DNA of 8,228 nucleotides, taken from Bifidobacteriaceae bacterium (GTDB lineage Bacteria > Actinomycetota > Actinomycetes > Actinomycetales > WQXJ01). Location of the stretch: positions 1 to 8,228 of the forward strand of contig JAISBQ010000386.1 in assembly GCA_031266115.1 (NCBI GenBank), written 5' to 3'. The notes under the pieces were generated by a model. It had not been told where the DNA came from, searched no databases, and saw only the letters and a list, made by a program, of their open reading frames with translations. Below, piece by piece: positions 1 to 5,459 of this stretch. A program made the position numbers and the translations under genes. Each line of letters opens with the position of its first letter. Positions within the stretch are counted from its first letter, which is position 1.

Positions 1-352
1 GTTCGGCCTGGAACAGTGCTGCCCTGATCAGTGCCCGACCGAAGCCTTGGCGGCGGTAGTGCGGCCGTACATACAGCGCCTCGACCTGGAGACGCGGCAG
101 ATCGTAGATGGGGGACGGACCGAGGGGACGCAGCAAGGCGAATCCGATGGCGTCATCGTCGGTCGATGCCAACAGACAGACCGTCCCCGGATCGGCAAGG
201 ACCGCCCGAACCTGGCGCGCGATCCGGCCTCGCTGCTCGGCGGAGGTGGGCACCTTCTGTGCATCGCGTGCTTCGATGCACAGGGCGACCATGGCCTCAA
301 GGTCCTCATGGTCCTCGTGGTCCGCCACGCGAACCACCTGCGAATTCTTCAT
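1..352 (-). CDS. GNAT-family N-acetyltransferase (partial, C-terminus beyond window)
   Basis: This gene is cut by the left edge of the window. The first 117 residues are visible, starting at an ATG (352-350) with MKNSQVVRVADHEDHEDLEA. Residues 90-112 read VEALYVRP..YRRQGFGRAL, the GNAT motif A: a beta-strand followed by the Arg/Gln-x-x-Gly-x-Gly/Ala pyrophosphate loop (R100 to G105) that binds acetyl-CoA. The helical stretch around residues 10-54 fits the substrate-side N-terminal part of the fold. The enzyme would move an acetyl group from acetyl-CoA to an amine, but nothing here identifies the acceptor. It follows the response regulator on the same strand after 102 bp. A possible RBS (AAAGG) lies about 10 nt before the ATG. 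The fold call is firm; the function is unknown. Confidence 0.85.
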   Translation of the reverse strand, partial: MKNSQVVRVADHEDHEDLEAMVALCIEARDAQKVPTSAEQRGRIARQVRAVLADPGTVCLLASTDDDAIGFALLRPLGPSPIYDLPRLQVEALYVRPHYRRQGFGRALIRAALFQAE

Positions 353-423
353 GTACGAGCTGCCTTTCGCCCCCGATGTATGGGGCGGCACCACCCACCG
401 GCGTGGCAGGCCAGCAGGCCCGT

Positions 424-436
424 CACGCCGCGCGTG
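424..436. other. small hairpin in the gap between the response regulator and the GNAT gene
   Basis: The arms CACGC and GCGTG around a 3-nt loop lie just past the stop codon of the response regulator, inside the 102-bp gap 353-454. The gap is GC-rich and also holds a GGCC-tgct-GGCC hairpin. Neither hairpin is followed by a T-run on the minus strand, so termination is possible but not shown. I see no promoter here that I would defend, and the GNAT gene may simply be read from the upstream gene. Confidence 0.25.
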
Positions 437-454
437 TCGCCGCGGCCTTCGCGG

Positions 455-1093
455 TCAGACGTTGTCCGCCATTTGGGCGATCACAGCGTCCGCCACCTCG
501 CGCATGGTCAACCGACGGTCCATTGATGTCTTTTGGATCCAGCGGAACGACTCCGGCTCGGTGAGATTCATCGTGGTCATGAGCAGGCCCTTGGCGCGCT
601 CGACCCGCTTGCGCGTCTCGAAGCGCTCGCTCAGATCGGCAATCTGCTCCTCGAGCGCAGCGATCTCGGTGTAGCGGGAGATCGCGATCTCAATGGCGGG
701 AAGCAGATCCGCCGAGGTGAACGGCTTAACCACGTACGCCATAGCACCGGCATCGCGTGCACGCTCCACCAGGTCTGCCTGGGAGAACGCCGTCAGCATG
801 ACCACCGGCGCGATGTGCTCCTTGGCGATCACCTCCGCAGCGGCGATGCCATCCATGCCGGGCATCTTGACGTCCATGACCACCAGGTCGGGCTCCAGAT
901 CGCGGGTCAGCCTGACGGCCTCTTCGCCGTCCTGCGCCTCACCTACCACCTCGAACCCGGCCTCGCGCAACGTCTCGACGACATCCAAGCGGATCAGCGC
1001 TTCGTCCTCTGCCACCACCACGGTGCGACCGGCACCAGGCATCTGCGGGTTGTCGTCTGGGGAACTGACTGGATTTATGTCCTTCGAACTCAC
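455..1093 (-). CDS. pdtaR: ANTAR-domain response regulator (PdtaR-like)
   Basis: This is a 212-residue two-domain protein. Residues 24-140 form a receiver domain with the acidic cluster E29-D30-E31, phospho-acceptor D74 in VVMDVKMPGMDG, T101 in MLTAFS and K123 in VVKPF, so the full phosphorylation set is present. Residues about 145-208 form a coiled-coil-led ANTAR RNA-binding domain, with the typical RVERAKGLLM core (162-171) and a three-helix end (LTMREVADAVIAQ). In the family, phosphorylation promotes dimerisation and binding to paired hairpins in mRNA leaders, which prevents early termination. The usual partner is a cytoplasmic histidine kinase (PdtaS); none is encoded here. The start is taken as GTG 1093. 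It has no good RBS, but a TAGGCT box lies 7 nt upstream, which suggests a leaderless mRNA. The first ~23 residues are a polar, probably disordered lead. The family assignment is strong; the symbol is given by analogy with the mycobacterial protein. Confidence 0.9.
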   Translation of the reverse strand: MSSKDINPVSSPDDNPQMPGAGRTVVVAEDEALIRLDVVETLREAGFEVVGEAQDGEEAVRLTRDLEPDLVVMDVKMPGMDGIAAAEVIAKEHIAPVVMLTAFSQADLVERARDAGAMAYVVKPFTSADLLPAIEIAISRYTEIAALEEQIADLSERFETRKRVERAKGLLMTTMNLTEPESFRWIQKTSMDRRLTMREVADAVIAQMADNV

Positions 1094-1100
1094 AAGAGGT

Positions 1101-1106
1101 AGCCTA
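1101..1106 (-). promoter_or_regulatory. probable -10 box for a leaderless pdtaR-like mRNA
   Basis: TAGGCT on the minus strand fits the actinobacterial TANNNT -10 pattern. It ends 7 nt before the GTG start at 1093, which would put the first transcribed base at or next to the start codon. No convincing -35 is seen: at 17-18 bp spacing the sequence is GCTACC or GGCTAC, inside the tRNA gene. Confidence 0.45.
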
Positions 1107-1110
1107 CTGT
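1105..1110 (+). promoter_or_regulatory. possible -10 box for the tRNA gene
   Basis: TACTGT fits TANNNT and ends 8 nt before the mature tRNA 5' end at 1119. A weak -35-like TTCGAA (1083-1088) sits 16 bp upstream, inside the first codons of the divergent response regulator. If both calls hold, this box overlaps the minus-strand -10 box by two bases, so the two transcription units could compete for polymerase. Confidence 0.3.
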
Positions 1111-1118
1111 CCGCGCGA

Positions 1119-1195
1119 GCTCTGGTAGCCCAACTGGCAGAGGCGGTCGGCTCAAACCCGGCTTGTTGTGGGTTCGAATCCCACCCAGAGCACCA
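1119..1195 (+). tRNA. tRNA-Leu (anticodon CAA) with a short variable loop; CCA encoded
   Basis: The cloverleaf is complete. Acceptor GCTCTGG (1119-1125) pairs perfectly with CCAGAGC (1185-1191), followed by A73 and an encoded CCA (1193-1195). The D arm has a 3-bp stem GCC/GGC (1128-1130/1142-1144) and an 11-nt loop. The anticodon stem GTCGG/CCGGC (1146-1150/1158-1162) encloses the loop CTCAAAC, so the anticodon at 1153-1155 is CAA, reading the Leu codon UUG. The T arm is GTGGG-TTCGAAT-CCCAC (1168-1184). The 3-bp D stem with an 11-nt loop and A73 fit leucine tRNAs. The variable region, however, is only TTGTT (1163-1167), whereas leucine tRNAs normally carry a long variable arm. It is transcribed away from the response regulator, 25 bp from that gene's start codon. 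Confidence 0.88.
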
Positions 1196-1224
1196 CCCGC
1201 CCGGAGCACACGGGAAGTGGGTGG
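1193..1224 (+). terminator. possible hairpin at the tRNA 3' end
   Basis: CCACCC (1193-1198) can pair with GGGTGG (1219-1224), and inside it CCCG (1200-1203) with CGGG (1211-1214) around a 7-nt loop. The structure would use the tRNA CCA end and has no T-run after it, so it is a weak terminator candidate. The rest of the gap before the TA operon (1225-1284) shows nothing I can name. Confidence 0.25.
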
Positions 1225-1284
1225 CGGTGTGCGGCGCCTACTCCGCCGTCCAAGGAGCTTCGAGCACCGAAGAGGGAGTGCGTG

Positions 1285-1314
1285 TTGACGTACGAACCGT
1301 ACGGTTCGTACGAT
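1285..1314 (+). promoter_or_regulatory. promoter of the Phd/RelE-type TA operon
   Basis: The -35 box TTGACG (1285-1290) and the -10 box TACGAT (1309-1314) are separated by 18 bp. Both match actinobacterial housekeeping-sigma consensus well. The expected start of transcription is around 1320-1322, at the GTG start codon 1321, so the mRNA would be leaderless. No Shine-Dalgarno sequence lies before that codon. The spacer is filled by a palindrome, listed separately. Confidence 0.7.
1289..1312. promoter_or_regulatory. 24-bp perfect palindrome, probable operator of the TA operon
   Basis: The half-site CGTACGAACCGT is followed immediately by its exact reverse complement, centred between 1300 and 1301. 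It spans the whole -35/-10 spacer and overlaps both boxes. TA antitoxins of the Phd/YefM type are known to repress their own promoter by binding such palindromes, alone or with the toxin. A protein bound here would block RNA polymerase directly. Two antitoxin dimers could fit, because each half holds an inner CGTACG-like element. The palindrome is seen in the sequence; the binding protein is inferred. Confidence 0.75.
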
Positions 1315-1320
1315 AGTGGG

Positions 1321-1590
1321 GTGTCTGCCTTTCTTGACAACCTGCCCACTATCAGCACGGACAAAGCGAGGGCCAACTGGTCCCGAACACTGGACCAGGC
1401 ACAGCGCGAACCGGTGACCATCACCCACCGCGGCCGCGCTCGCGCGGTGATCGTCGAGCCGGGCTGGTTCGCCCACGCCCGACAGGCTCTTCAGGACGCC
1501 GAGGACGTGGCCGAGGCCAGGGCCATCCTCGCCTCTGGCGAACCGCTGATCTCGCACGAGGACGTGAAGCGCGAGCTTGGCCTTGACTGA
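1321..1590 (+). CDS. type II antitoxin, Phd/YefM family
   Basis: This 89-residue protein starts at GTG 1321. An in-frame ORF extends further upstream, but that part would read through the tRNA and the operator, so it is rejected. Residues 10-50 (ISTDKARANWSRTLDQAQ..PVTITHRGRARAVIVEP) are the classic Phd/YefM N-terminal fold: the Ser/Thr-x-x-x-Ala-Arg helix, then Pro-Val-x-Ile-x-x-Arg-Gly-x-x-x-Ala-Val-Ile-Val beta hairpin. This half dimerises and binds the operator. Residues 55-89 are acidic and helical and end in HEDVKRELGLD, as expected for the tail that wraps and neutralises the toxin. It overlaps the toxin gene by 14 nt. Self-repression through the palindrome 1289-1312 is likely. Confidence 0.88.
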   Translation: MSAFLDNLPTISTDKARANWSRTLDQAQREPVTITHRGRARAVIVEPGWFAHARQALQDAEDVAEARAILASGEPLISHEDVKRELGLD

Positions 1591-1855
1591 CAACCGGTAC
1601 GCCATCACGTGGACATCGGCCGCGACGCGACACCTGCGCAAGTTACCGAAGCACGCACAACAACGAATCGTCGCGATTGTTGAGTTGCTGTCCAATGCTC
1701 CTCGACCTGCGAAAGCCATCAAGCTCACGGACGAGCAGGACCTTTGGCGAATCCGGACCGGTGATTACCGTATCGTCTATCACATCGAAGACAAGATGCT
1801 CGTGATAGTCGTGGTCAAAGTAGCTCACCGTCGCGACGTATACCGTCATTCTTGA
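1577..1855 (+). CDS. type II toxin, RelE/ParE superfamily
   Basis: This is a 92-residue basic protein if started at TTG 1577; TTG 1583 is also possible. A weak GAAG lies 8 nt before 1577, and coupling to the antitoxin through the 14-nt overlap would favour 1577. Residues 8-35 (YAITWTSAATRHLRKLPKHAQQRI) are the beta-strand and helix that open the RelE fold. Residues 57-68 (LWRIRTGDYRIVY) and 81-90 (KVAHRRDVYR) are the conserved core strands, with R58, R60, R65, R86 and Y89 at positions used by RelE enzymes for ribosome-bound mRNA cleavage. The full C-terminal ..HRRDVYR signature points to RelE (mRNA interferase) rather than ParE (gyrase poison), but I cannot settle this from sequence alone. 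The gene looks intact. Its 3' end touches the remnant ATPase gene coming from the other strand. Confidence 0.88.
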   Translation: MALTDNRYAITWTSAATRHLRKLPKHAQQRIVAIVELLSNAPRPAKAIKLTDEQDLWRIRTGDYRIVYHIEDKMLVIVVVKVAHRRDVYRHS

Positions 1856-2305
1856 CCCGTACGATGGCGTCACCTGCAGCCCATGATCTTCCATCGCCTT
1901 AGTACACGACTTCTCCGCGAGTCTTGCCGACAATAGGCATCGAAGGTCAGAGGCTCATTAGAAACTCGGTCGCGTGCTGTCCGTGCCGGCGCCCTGACTG
2001 GCGAGAACGCGAAGTCGATCGGCAGTTTCTCATAGTGTTCTAAGGCTCTCAGGGCCCGAGTGAGCCGGAGGCCAGTGTCGGCAACCAGGGTCTTCTGCGA
2101 GACGATGGTCGCGCTATTGCAAGCCAACGAATACAGCAATGCCATCACCCGACGGGGGTCCTTGCGGGAATGATCGACGTGTGGCACATCGATCTCGGCG
2201 AGCCGGTGAAGATCAACCTGCCCTTCTCACAGGTCTCGTCTACCAGACTCCGCGCCGCGTCCCATACCACAGCCGCGCCCGGTAGCCCGCAGGCGTCAGA
2301 GCCAT
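1844..2305 (-). pseudogene. decayed AAA+ ATPase with DUF4143 domain
   Basis: Pieces of one protein lie in order but in different frames. ATG 2305, with a good GGAGG (2315-2311) 5 nt upstream, begins MALTPAGYRARL, the usual N-terminus of these ATPases. In another frame around 2264-2200 comes WDAARSLVDETCEKGRLIFTGS, matching the region before sensor 1 (family form D..G..GqFiLTGS). From about 2204 a third frame gives RLAEID, then DPRRVMALLYSLACNSAT (about 2170-2115) and TLVADTGL..ALRALE, the start of DUF4143. Downstream are broken traces of the C-terminal part: RGEVVY, EDHGLQV and, after a one-base slip, DAIVRVKNDG ending near 1844. The Walker A region (usual GPKWCGKT) is gone. Intact members, as I recall, exceed 400 residues; fewer than 155 codons remain. 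The gene is dead by internal deletions and frameshifts. The family function is poorly known. Confidence 0.72.
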
Positions 2306-2556
2306 CGAATCCTCCACTACACGCAGTCAGTCAGGCAGCGTACAGAATGCAGGTTGTTCAGTGTACGACATGCAACCCGTCGGGTGAACCGTTTGCAACC
2401 AACGCCGCAGGATCCGCCGAGGCGACATCCACAACGCTGTGCGCCCGCTCATCGCCGTCGCCCCAGGTGGCACGGAATGCATCACCCAACACTCCCCATC
2501 AGCGATCTGCTCCGGAGTTGCCCCCGCCAGACGCGCGTGCGCCTACCGGACCTCGG
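2306..2556. other. intergenic region upstream of the ATPase remnant
   Basis: There is no gene I can support in these 251 bp. On the minus strand a promoter-like pair can be seen, TTCACC (2388-2383) and TACACT (2365-2360) with a 17-bp spacer, about 55 nt before the remnant's start codon. GGTTGCA occurs twice nearby (minus strand, around 2400-2394 and 2377-2371). Several small GC-rich palindromes (for example CTCCGGAG at 2510-2517) follow the lipoprotein gene, but none is followed by a T-run. Confidence 0.35.
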
Positions 2557-3570
2557 CTAGTCGAGATCCAAGGTCTCCAGCGCTGCCATGGCGTTCTCCA
2601 GGTAGCGGGCGTGGGTCGCCTTCACCTTGTCGATGTCGGTACGCATCGACTCGGCGACCGTCGCCTCCGCGGCATCCTCCGCCGCGTACACCACGTCCCA
2701 GAATTCGACAATCCCTTTGCAGGTCGCGTCCGCGACCGCTATTCGTTTCTCGTCGTCCTCCAGACGCGGGCGAACATGGTTGAACATGTACTGGCAGCCG
2801 TCCGTCGATGTCACGAACTGCGCGTATGCCTCATGCGGGTCCGCATAGTCATACCCGTCCGCCGCCATACACTCACTCCAACTCGCCGCCGCTGCCGCCA
2901 CTCCCGGATCCTGCCGCGAGACGATCCCGATCTGCAAGAACACCTCACCTTGGATCGCATCCTCCTCCTGTCGCGTCAGCTCAGCGCCCTCATAGATCAC
3001 ATCCTCGGCGTAACCAATGCAGCCGCCAAACCCCTCCGCCTGTATCCCCTCGCCATAAAGGGCCTCCCTATATCCTTCCGGCTCGGGTTGATGAGTGGTC
3101 TGCACAGTCGTCAGCCATTGCGCATCGGAAATTTCCCGGTATCCGTATTGCTCCGCCATCTCCGGGCTAGAGACACCCCACCACGCATGCGGACGCGCCT
3201 TGGACGCGGCCTCGATATCGCCCGTGACCGACGTAGACACACCGAATTCACCACAAAACCCCTGGTCGCACACGCATTTCTCGGAAAGCGCGATATACAC
3301 CTTCCCCACAGTCTCGCTACCTTCGTAAGCGCCCCCCGTCGCCTCGGCGATATCCGCGGCTGGGCCCGTCGCGCTCGGCGAGGGATCTGGCGACTCGGGT
3401 CCCTCGGCCTCGCGGTCAGCGCAACCGACAGTGCCAAGCGGGACCGCCAAAGCGAACACCAGCACCCATCCCGTCCTTCTGAAGGAAGACCGACGGACGC
3501 CACAAGGCCTGGCCGGGCCGGCATTCGCTCCCGTGATTCGATGCCTCCGCCGAGTGCCAACGCTCATCAT
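2557..3570 (-). CDS. Cys-rich actinobacterial lipoprotein, function unknown
   Basis: This is a 337-residue exported protein. A basic N-region (RRSSFRR, 26-32) is followed by a hydrophobic stretch (35-45) and a lipobox-like TVGC with C50 as the predicted lipidated residue. The Thr at -3 is unusual for a lipobox, so lipidation is likely but not certain. After a Ser/Pro/Glu-rich linker (about 51-75) come features of a widespread, uncharacterised actinobacterial lipoprotein group: a Cys-x4-Gly-[Phe/Tyr] motif that appears twice (CVCDQGF near residue 98 and CMAADGYDY near 240), a YGYREIS segment, EALYGE followed by GGCIGYA, and a final Cys in ATCKGIVEFWDVV. The paired cysteines suggest disulfides outside the membrane. 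The start ATG overlaps the pyk stop codon as ATGA, so translation is probably coupled to pyk. A second ATG follows immediately, and AAGGGGAG precedes both. The reason for pairing with pyk is unknown. Confidence 0.75.
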   Translation of the reverse strand: MMSVGTRRRHRITGANAGPARPCGVRRSSFRRTGWVLVFALAVPLGTVGCADREAEGPESPDPSPSATGPAADIAEATGGAYEGSETVGKVYIALSEKCVCDQGFCGEFGVSTSVTGDIEAASKARPHAWWGVSSPEMAEQYGYREISDAQWLTTVQTTHQPEPEGYREALYGEGIQAEGFGGCIGYAEDVIYEGAELTRQEEDAIQGEVFLQIGIVSRQDPGVAAAAASWSECMAADGYDYADPHEAYAQFVTSTDGCQYMFNHVRPRLEDDEKRIAVADATCKGIVEFWDVVYAAEDAAEATVAESMRTDIDKVKATHARYLENAMAALETLDLD

Positions 3571-5018
3571 GACTCCCCTTCCCTATCGCCGGCCTCACCC
3601 ACGTCCAGTTCGCCTACCCGGTGGAGCATGACCTGATTCGTGGAGCCCGGCACCCCGAGGGGGGCACCGGAGACGATGACGATCAGATCGTTCCGCTCAG
3701 CGAGCCCGGCGGCCCGCAGGGCGTTGTCCGCCTCCACGATCATCTCGTCGATGCCCGACACCACGTCCACCGCGAGCGGCGTGACACCCCACGAGAGCGC
3801 CAATTCGCGCAACACCCGCAGGTTCGGCGTCAACGCCAACAGCGGGATCGGCGAACGCAGTCGCGACATCCGTCTCGCCGTCTCCCCCGTCTCGGTGAAC
3901 GTGACCAGGTACTTCGCGTTCAGGGTGTCCCCGATCTGGGCCGCGGCGCGCGTCAGGACACCGGCGCGGGTGTGTGGGGCGGCGCTGAGAGCCGCCATCC
4001 GATCCCGGCCACCCGCTTCGGTGGCCTCCACGATGCGCACCATGGTGGCCGCCGCCTCGACGGGAAAGCTCCCCACCGAGGTCTCGCCGGACAGCATGAG
4101 AGCATCGGCGCCATCGAGCACCGCGTTCGCGCAATCGGAGGCCTCAGCGCGCGTGGGACGGGCCGAGGTGATCATTGATTCCAACATCTGCGTCGCCACA
4201 ATCACCGGCTTGGCATGGCGGCGCGCCAGATCAATGGCGTATTTTTGCACCAGCGGGACATCCTCCAACGGCAATTCCACCCCGAGATCCCCACGCGCCA
4301 CCATAATCCCGTCGAATGCACGAACAATCTCCACGAGATTGTCCACCGCCTGCGGCTTCTCGATCTTGGCAATAACCGGAACAACCACCCCTACCTCGTC
4401 CATCACCGCTCGCACGTCCGCATAATCCGCGGCCGTGCGCACAAACGACAAAGCCACCAGATCCGCACCCTGGCCCAGCGCCCACCGCAGGTCAGTCCGG
4501 TCTTTGGCAGACAGCGCCGGAACGGACACGGCGACGCCGGGCAGGTTGATCCCTTTGTGATCTGAGACCTTCCCCCCGACGATGACGTCCGTCACCACCT
4601 CGCTCGCCGTCACCCTCGTGACGCGCAGCGCAATCTTCCCATCGTCGATGAGAATCGGATCCCCAACACGGGCATCCCCCGGCAACCCCGCGAAGGTGGT
4701 GCTGGCCCGCTCGGCGCTGCCCACCACGTCATCGGTGGTGATGATAAACGTGCCACCGGGCTTCAACTCGGCGCCGCTAGGGTCGCCAAACACCCCGAGT
4801 CGGATCTTCGGCCCCTGGAGATCGGCCAGAATCGCCACCGGTGTCCCGGCGGCCCTGGCCGCTGCCCGGACCCGTGTCACCGAGGTTTCGTGAACCGCAT
4901 GGTCCCCGTGAGAGAGGTTAAGCCGAGCCACCGACATCCCCGCGGCGATCAACTCCGCAATCCGTTCCGGCGAGGCCGTGGCAGGCCCCAACGTACACAC
5001 AATCTTCGCCCGTGGCAC
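3567..5018 (-). CDS. pyk: pyruvate kinase
   Basis: This 483-residue enzyme transfers phosphate from phosphoenolpyruvate to ADP to give pyruvate and ATP, the last step of glycolysis in the cytoplasm. MPRAKIVCTLGPAT opens the TIM-barrel A domain, with R32 and N34 in ARLNLSHG. The B lid domain spans about 70-165. The active-site signature VIAKIEKPQAVDN carries catalytic K218 and metal ligand E220, with D244 in ARGDLGVELP, T276 in IVATQMLESM and the SGETSVGSFPVEA loop. The C domain (about 350-470) ends with the regular NQVMLHRVGE. The length is normal. I prefer GTG 5018, because the in-frame GTG at 5045 would add nine residues before the conserved MxRAKIVCTLGP start. A TAGGGT box sits 7 nt before 5018, so a leaderless transcript is possible in addition to read-through from vapBC, 33 bp upstream. 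Its stop overlaps the start of the lipoprotein gene. Confidence 0.96.
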   Translation of the reverse strand: MPRAKIVCTLGPATASPERIAELIAAGMSVARLNLSHGDHAVHETSVTRVRAAARAAGTPVAILADLQGPKIRLGVFGDPSGAELKPGGTFIITTDDVVGSAERASTTFAGLPGDARVGDPILIDDGKIALRVTRVTASEVVTDVIVGGKVSDHKGINLPGVAVSVPALSAKDRTDLRWALGQGADLVALSFVRTAADYADVRAVMDEVGVVVPVIAKIEKPQAVDNLVEIVRAFDGIMVARGDLGVELPLEDVPLVQKYAIDLARRHAKPVIVATQMLESMITSARPTRAEASDCANAVLDGADALMLSGETSVGSFPVEAAATMVRIVEATEAGGRDRMAALSAAPHTRAGVLTRAAAQIGDTLNAKYLVTFTETGETARRMSRLRSPIPLLALTPNLRVLRELALSWGVTPLAVDVVSGIDEMIVEADNALRAAGLAERNDLIVIVSGAPLGVPGSTNQVMLHRVGELDVGEAGDREGES

Positions 5019-5025
5019 GGCCCCA

Positions 5026-5031
5026 ACCCTA
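5026..5031 (-). promoter_or_regulatory. possible -10 box for a leaderless pyk mRNA
   Basis: TAGGGT on the minus strand fits TANNNT and ends 7 nt before GTG 5018. No good -35 is present at 17-18 bp (TAGGAG or GTAGGA). An RBS cannot be ruled out, because the interval is G-rich (GGGTTGGGG). Confidence 0.35.
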
Positions 5032-5051
5032 TGCCCTCGCGGCACACGCTC

Positions 5052-5459
5052 CTACGGCACTATCTCCACGAGAGTGGAATCGGCCAGCCGGAGGATCGTG
5101 AAGTGCCGCCGGTCCAAGGTGGCGATCTTCGTGGTGTGGTAGGACTCCGCCAGTGCCACGTTGACAGCATCGGTTACGCCCACACGGTGCTCGGCATACG
5201 CCTCGACCAGGTCCGCCGCTCGCGACAGATGGGCATCGGTGACGTGTGGGATCACCCACGCGGGTTCGAGCATCGCGCGAAGAACCTCAATCTCGCTGCG
5301 CACACCCAGGCGGCGCAGGATGAGATAGTCCAATTCGGCGAGAACGTAGGGTGACACGATCAGCGACTCGCGCGTCTCAGCGAACAATGCCGAAACCTGC
5401 CCGTGGTGCGCCTCTCTCGGATGGAAGAAGGCGAGCAGGGCGCTGGTATCGACGATCAT
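5052..5459 (-). CDS. vapC: type II toxin, PIN-domain ribonuclease (VapC family)
   Basis: This 135-residue protein covers one complete PIN domain. The acidic metal-binding set is present: D4 in MIVDTSALLAFF, E42 in YVLAELDYL, D97 in VGVTDAVNVALAE and D116 in IATLDRRHF. PIN toxins of this type cleave tRNA, rRNA or mRNA with Mg2+ or Mn2+; the target here cannot be told. Its ATG overlaps the antitoxin stop as ATGA, the standard VapBC arrangement. The long YVLAELDYLILRRLG helix resembles VapC proteins common in actinobacteria. All catalytic acids are kept, so it is probably active. The gene lies 33 bp upstream of pyk on the same strand, so pyk could receive read-through from the TA promoter. Confidence 0.92.
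   Translation of the reverse strand: MIVDTSALLAFFHPREAHHGQVSALFAETRESLIVSPYVLAELDYLILRRLGVRSEIEVLRAMLEPAWVIPHVTDAHLSRAADLVEAYAEHRVGVTDAVNVALAESYHTTKIATLDRRHFTILRLADSTLVEIVP

Noticed and set aside
31..674. Several overlapping plus-strand and minus-strand open frames at the left end
   Set aside because: They are out of frame with the GNAT and ANTAR genes, whose conserved motifs fix the real frames on the minus strand.
1168..1320. Upstream extension of the Phd-type antitoxin by 51 codons
   Set aside because: It would begin inside the tRNA T arm and translate the promoter and operator. The family fold starts at GTG 1321.
1870..2187. A stand-alone 105-residue gene on the minus strand
   Set aside because: Its first half matches the start of the DUF4143 domain, and pieces from the same family continue in other frames on both sides, so it is a fragment of a broken gene.
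2340..2400. Possible tRNA fragment or attachment site with GGTTG/CAACC pairings
   Set aside because: No T-arm signature or acceptor pairing could be found, and no integrase is nearby.
2170..3636. Open frame of 488 codons on the plus strand
   Set aside because: It is antisense to the lipoprotein gene and runs into pyk. Its protein is Arg/Pro/Ser-rich with no domain, while the minus strand has a signal peptide, conserved motifs and ATGA coupling to pyk.
5019..5045. Start of pyruvate kinase at GTG 5045
   Set aside because: It would add nine residues before the conserved N-terminus. The GTG at 5018 gives the normal MxRAKIVCTLGP start.
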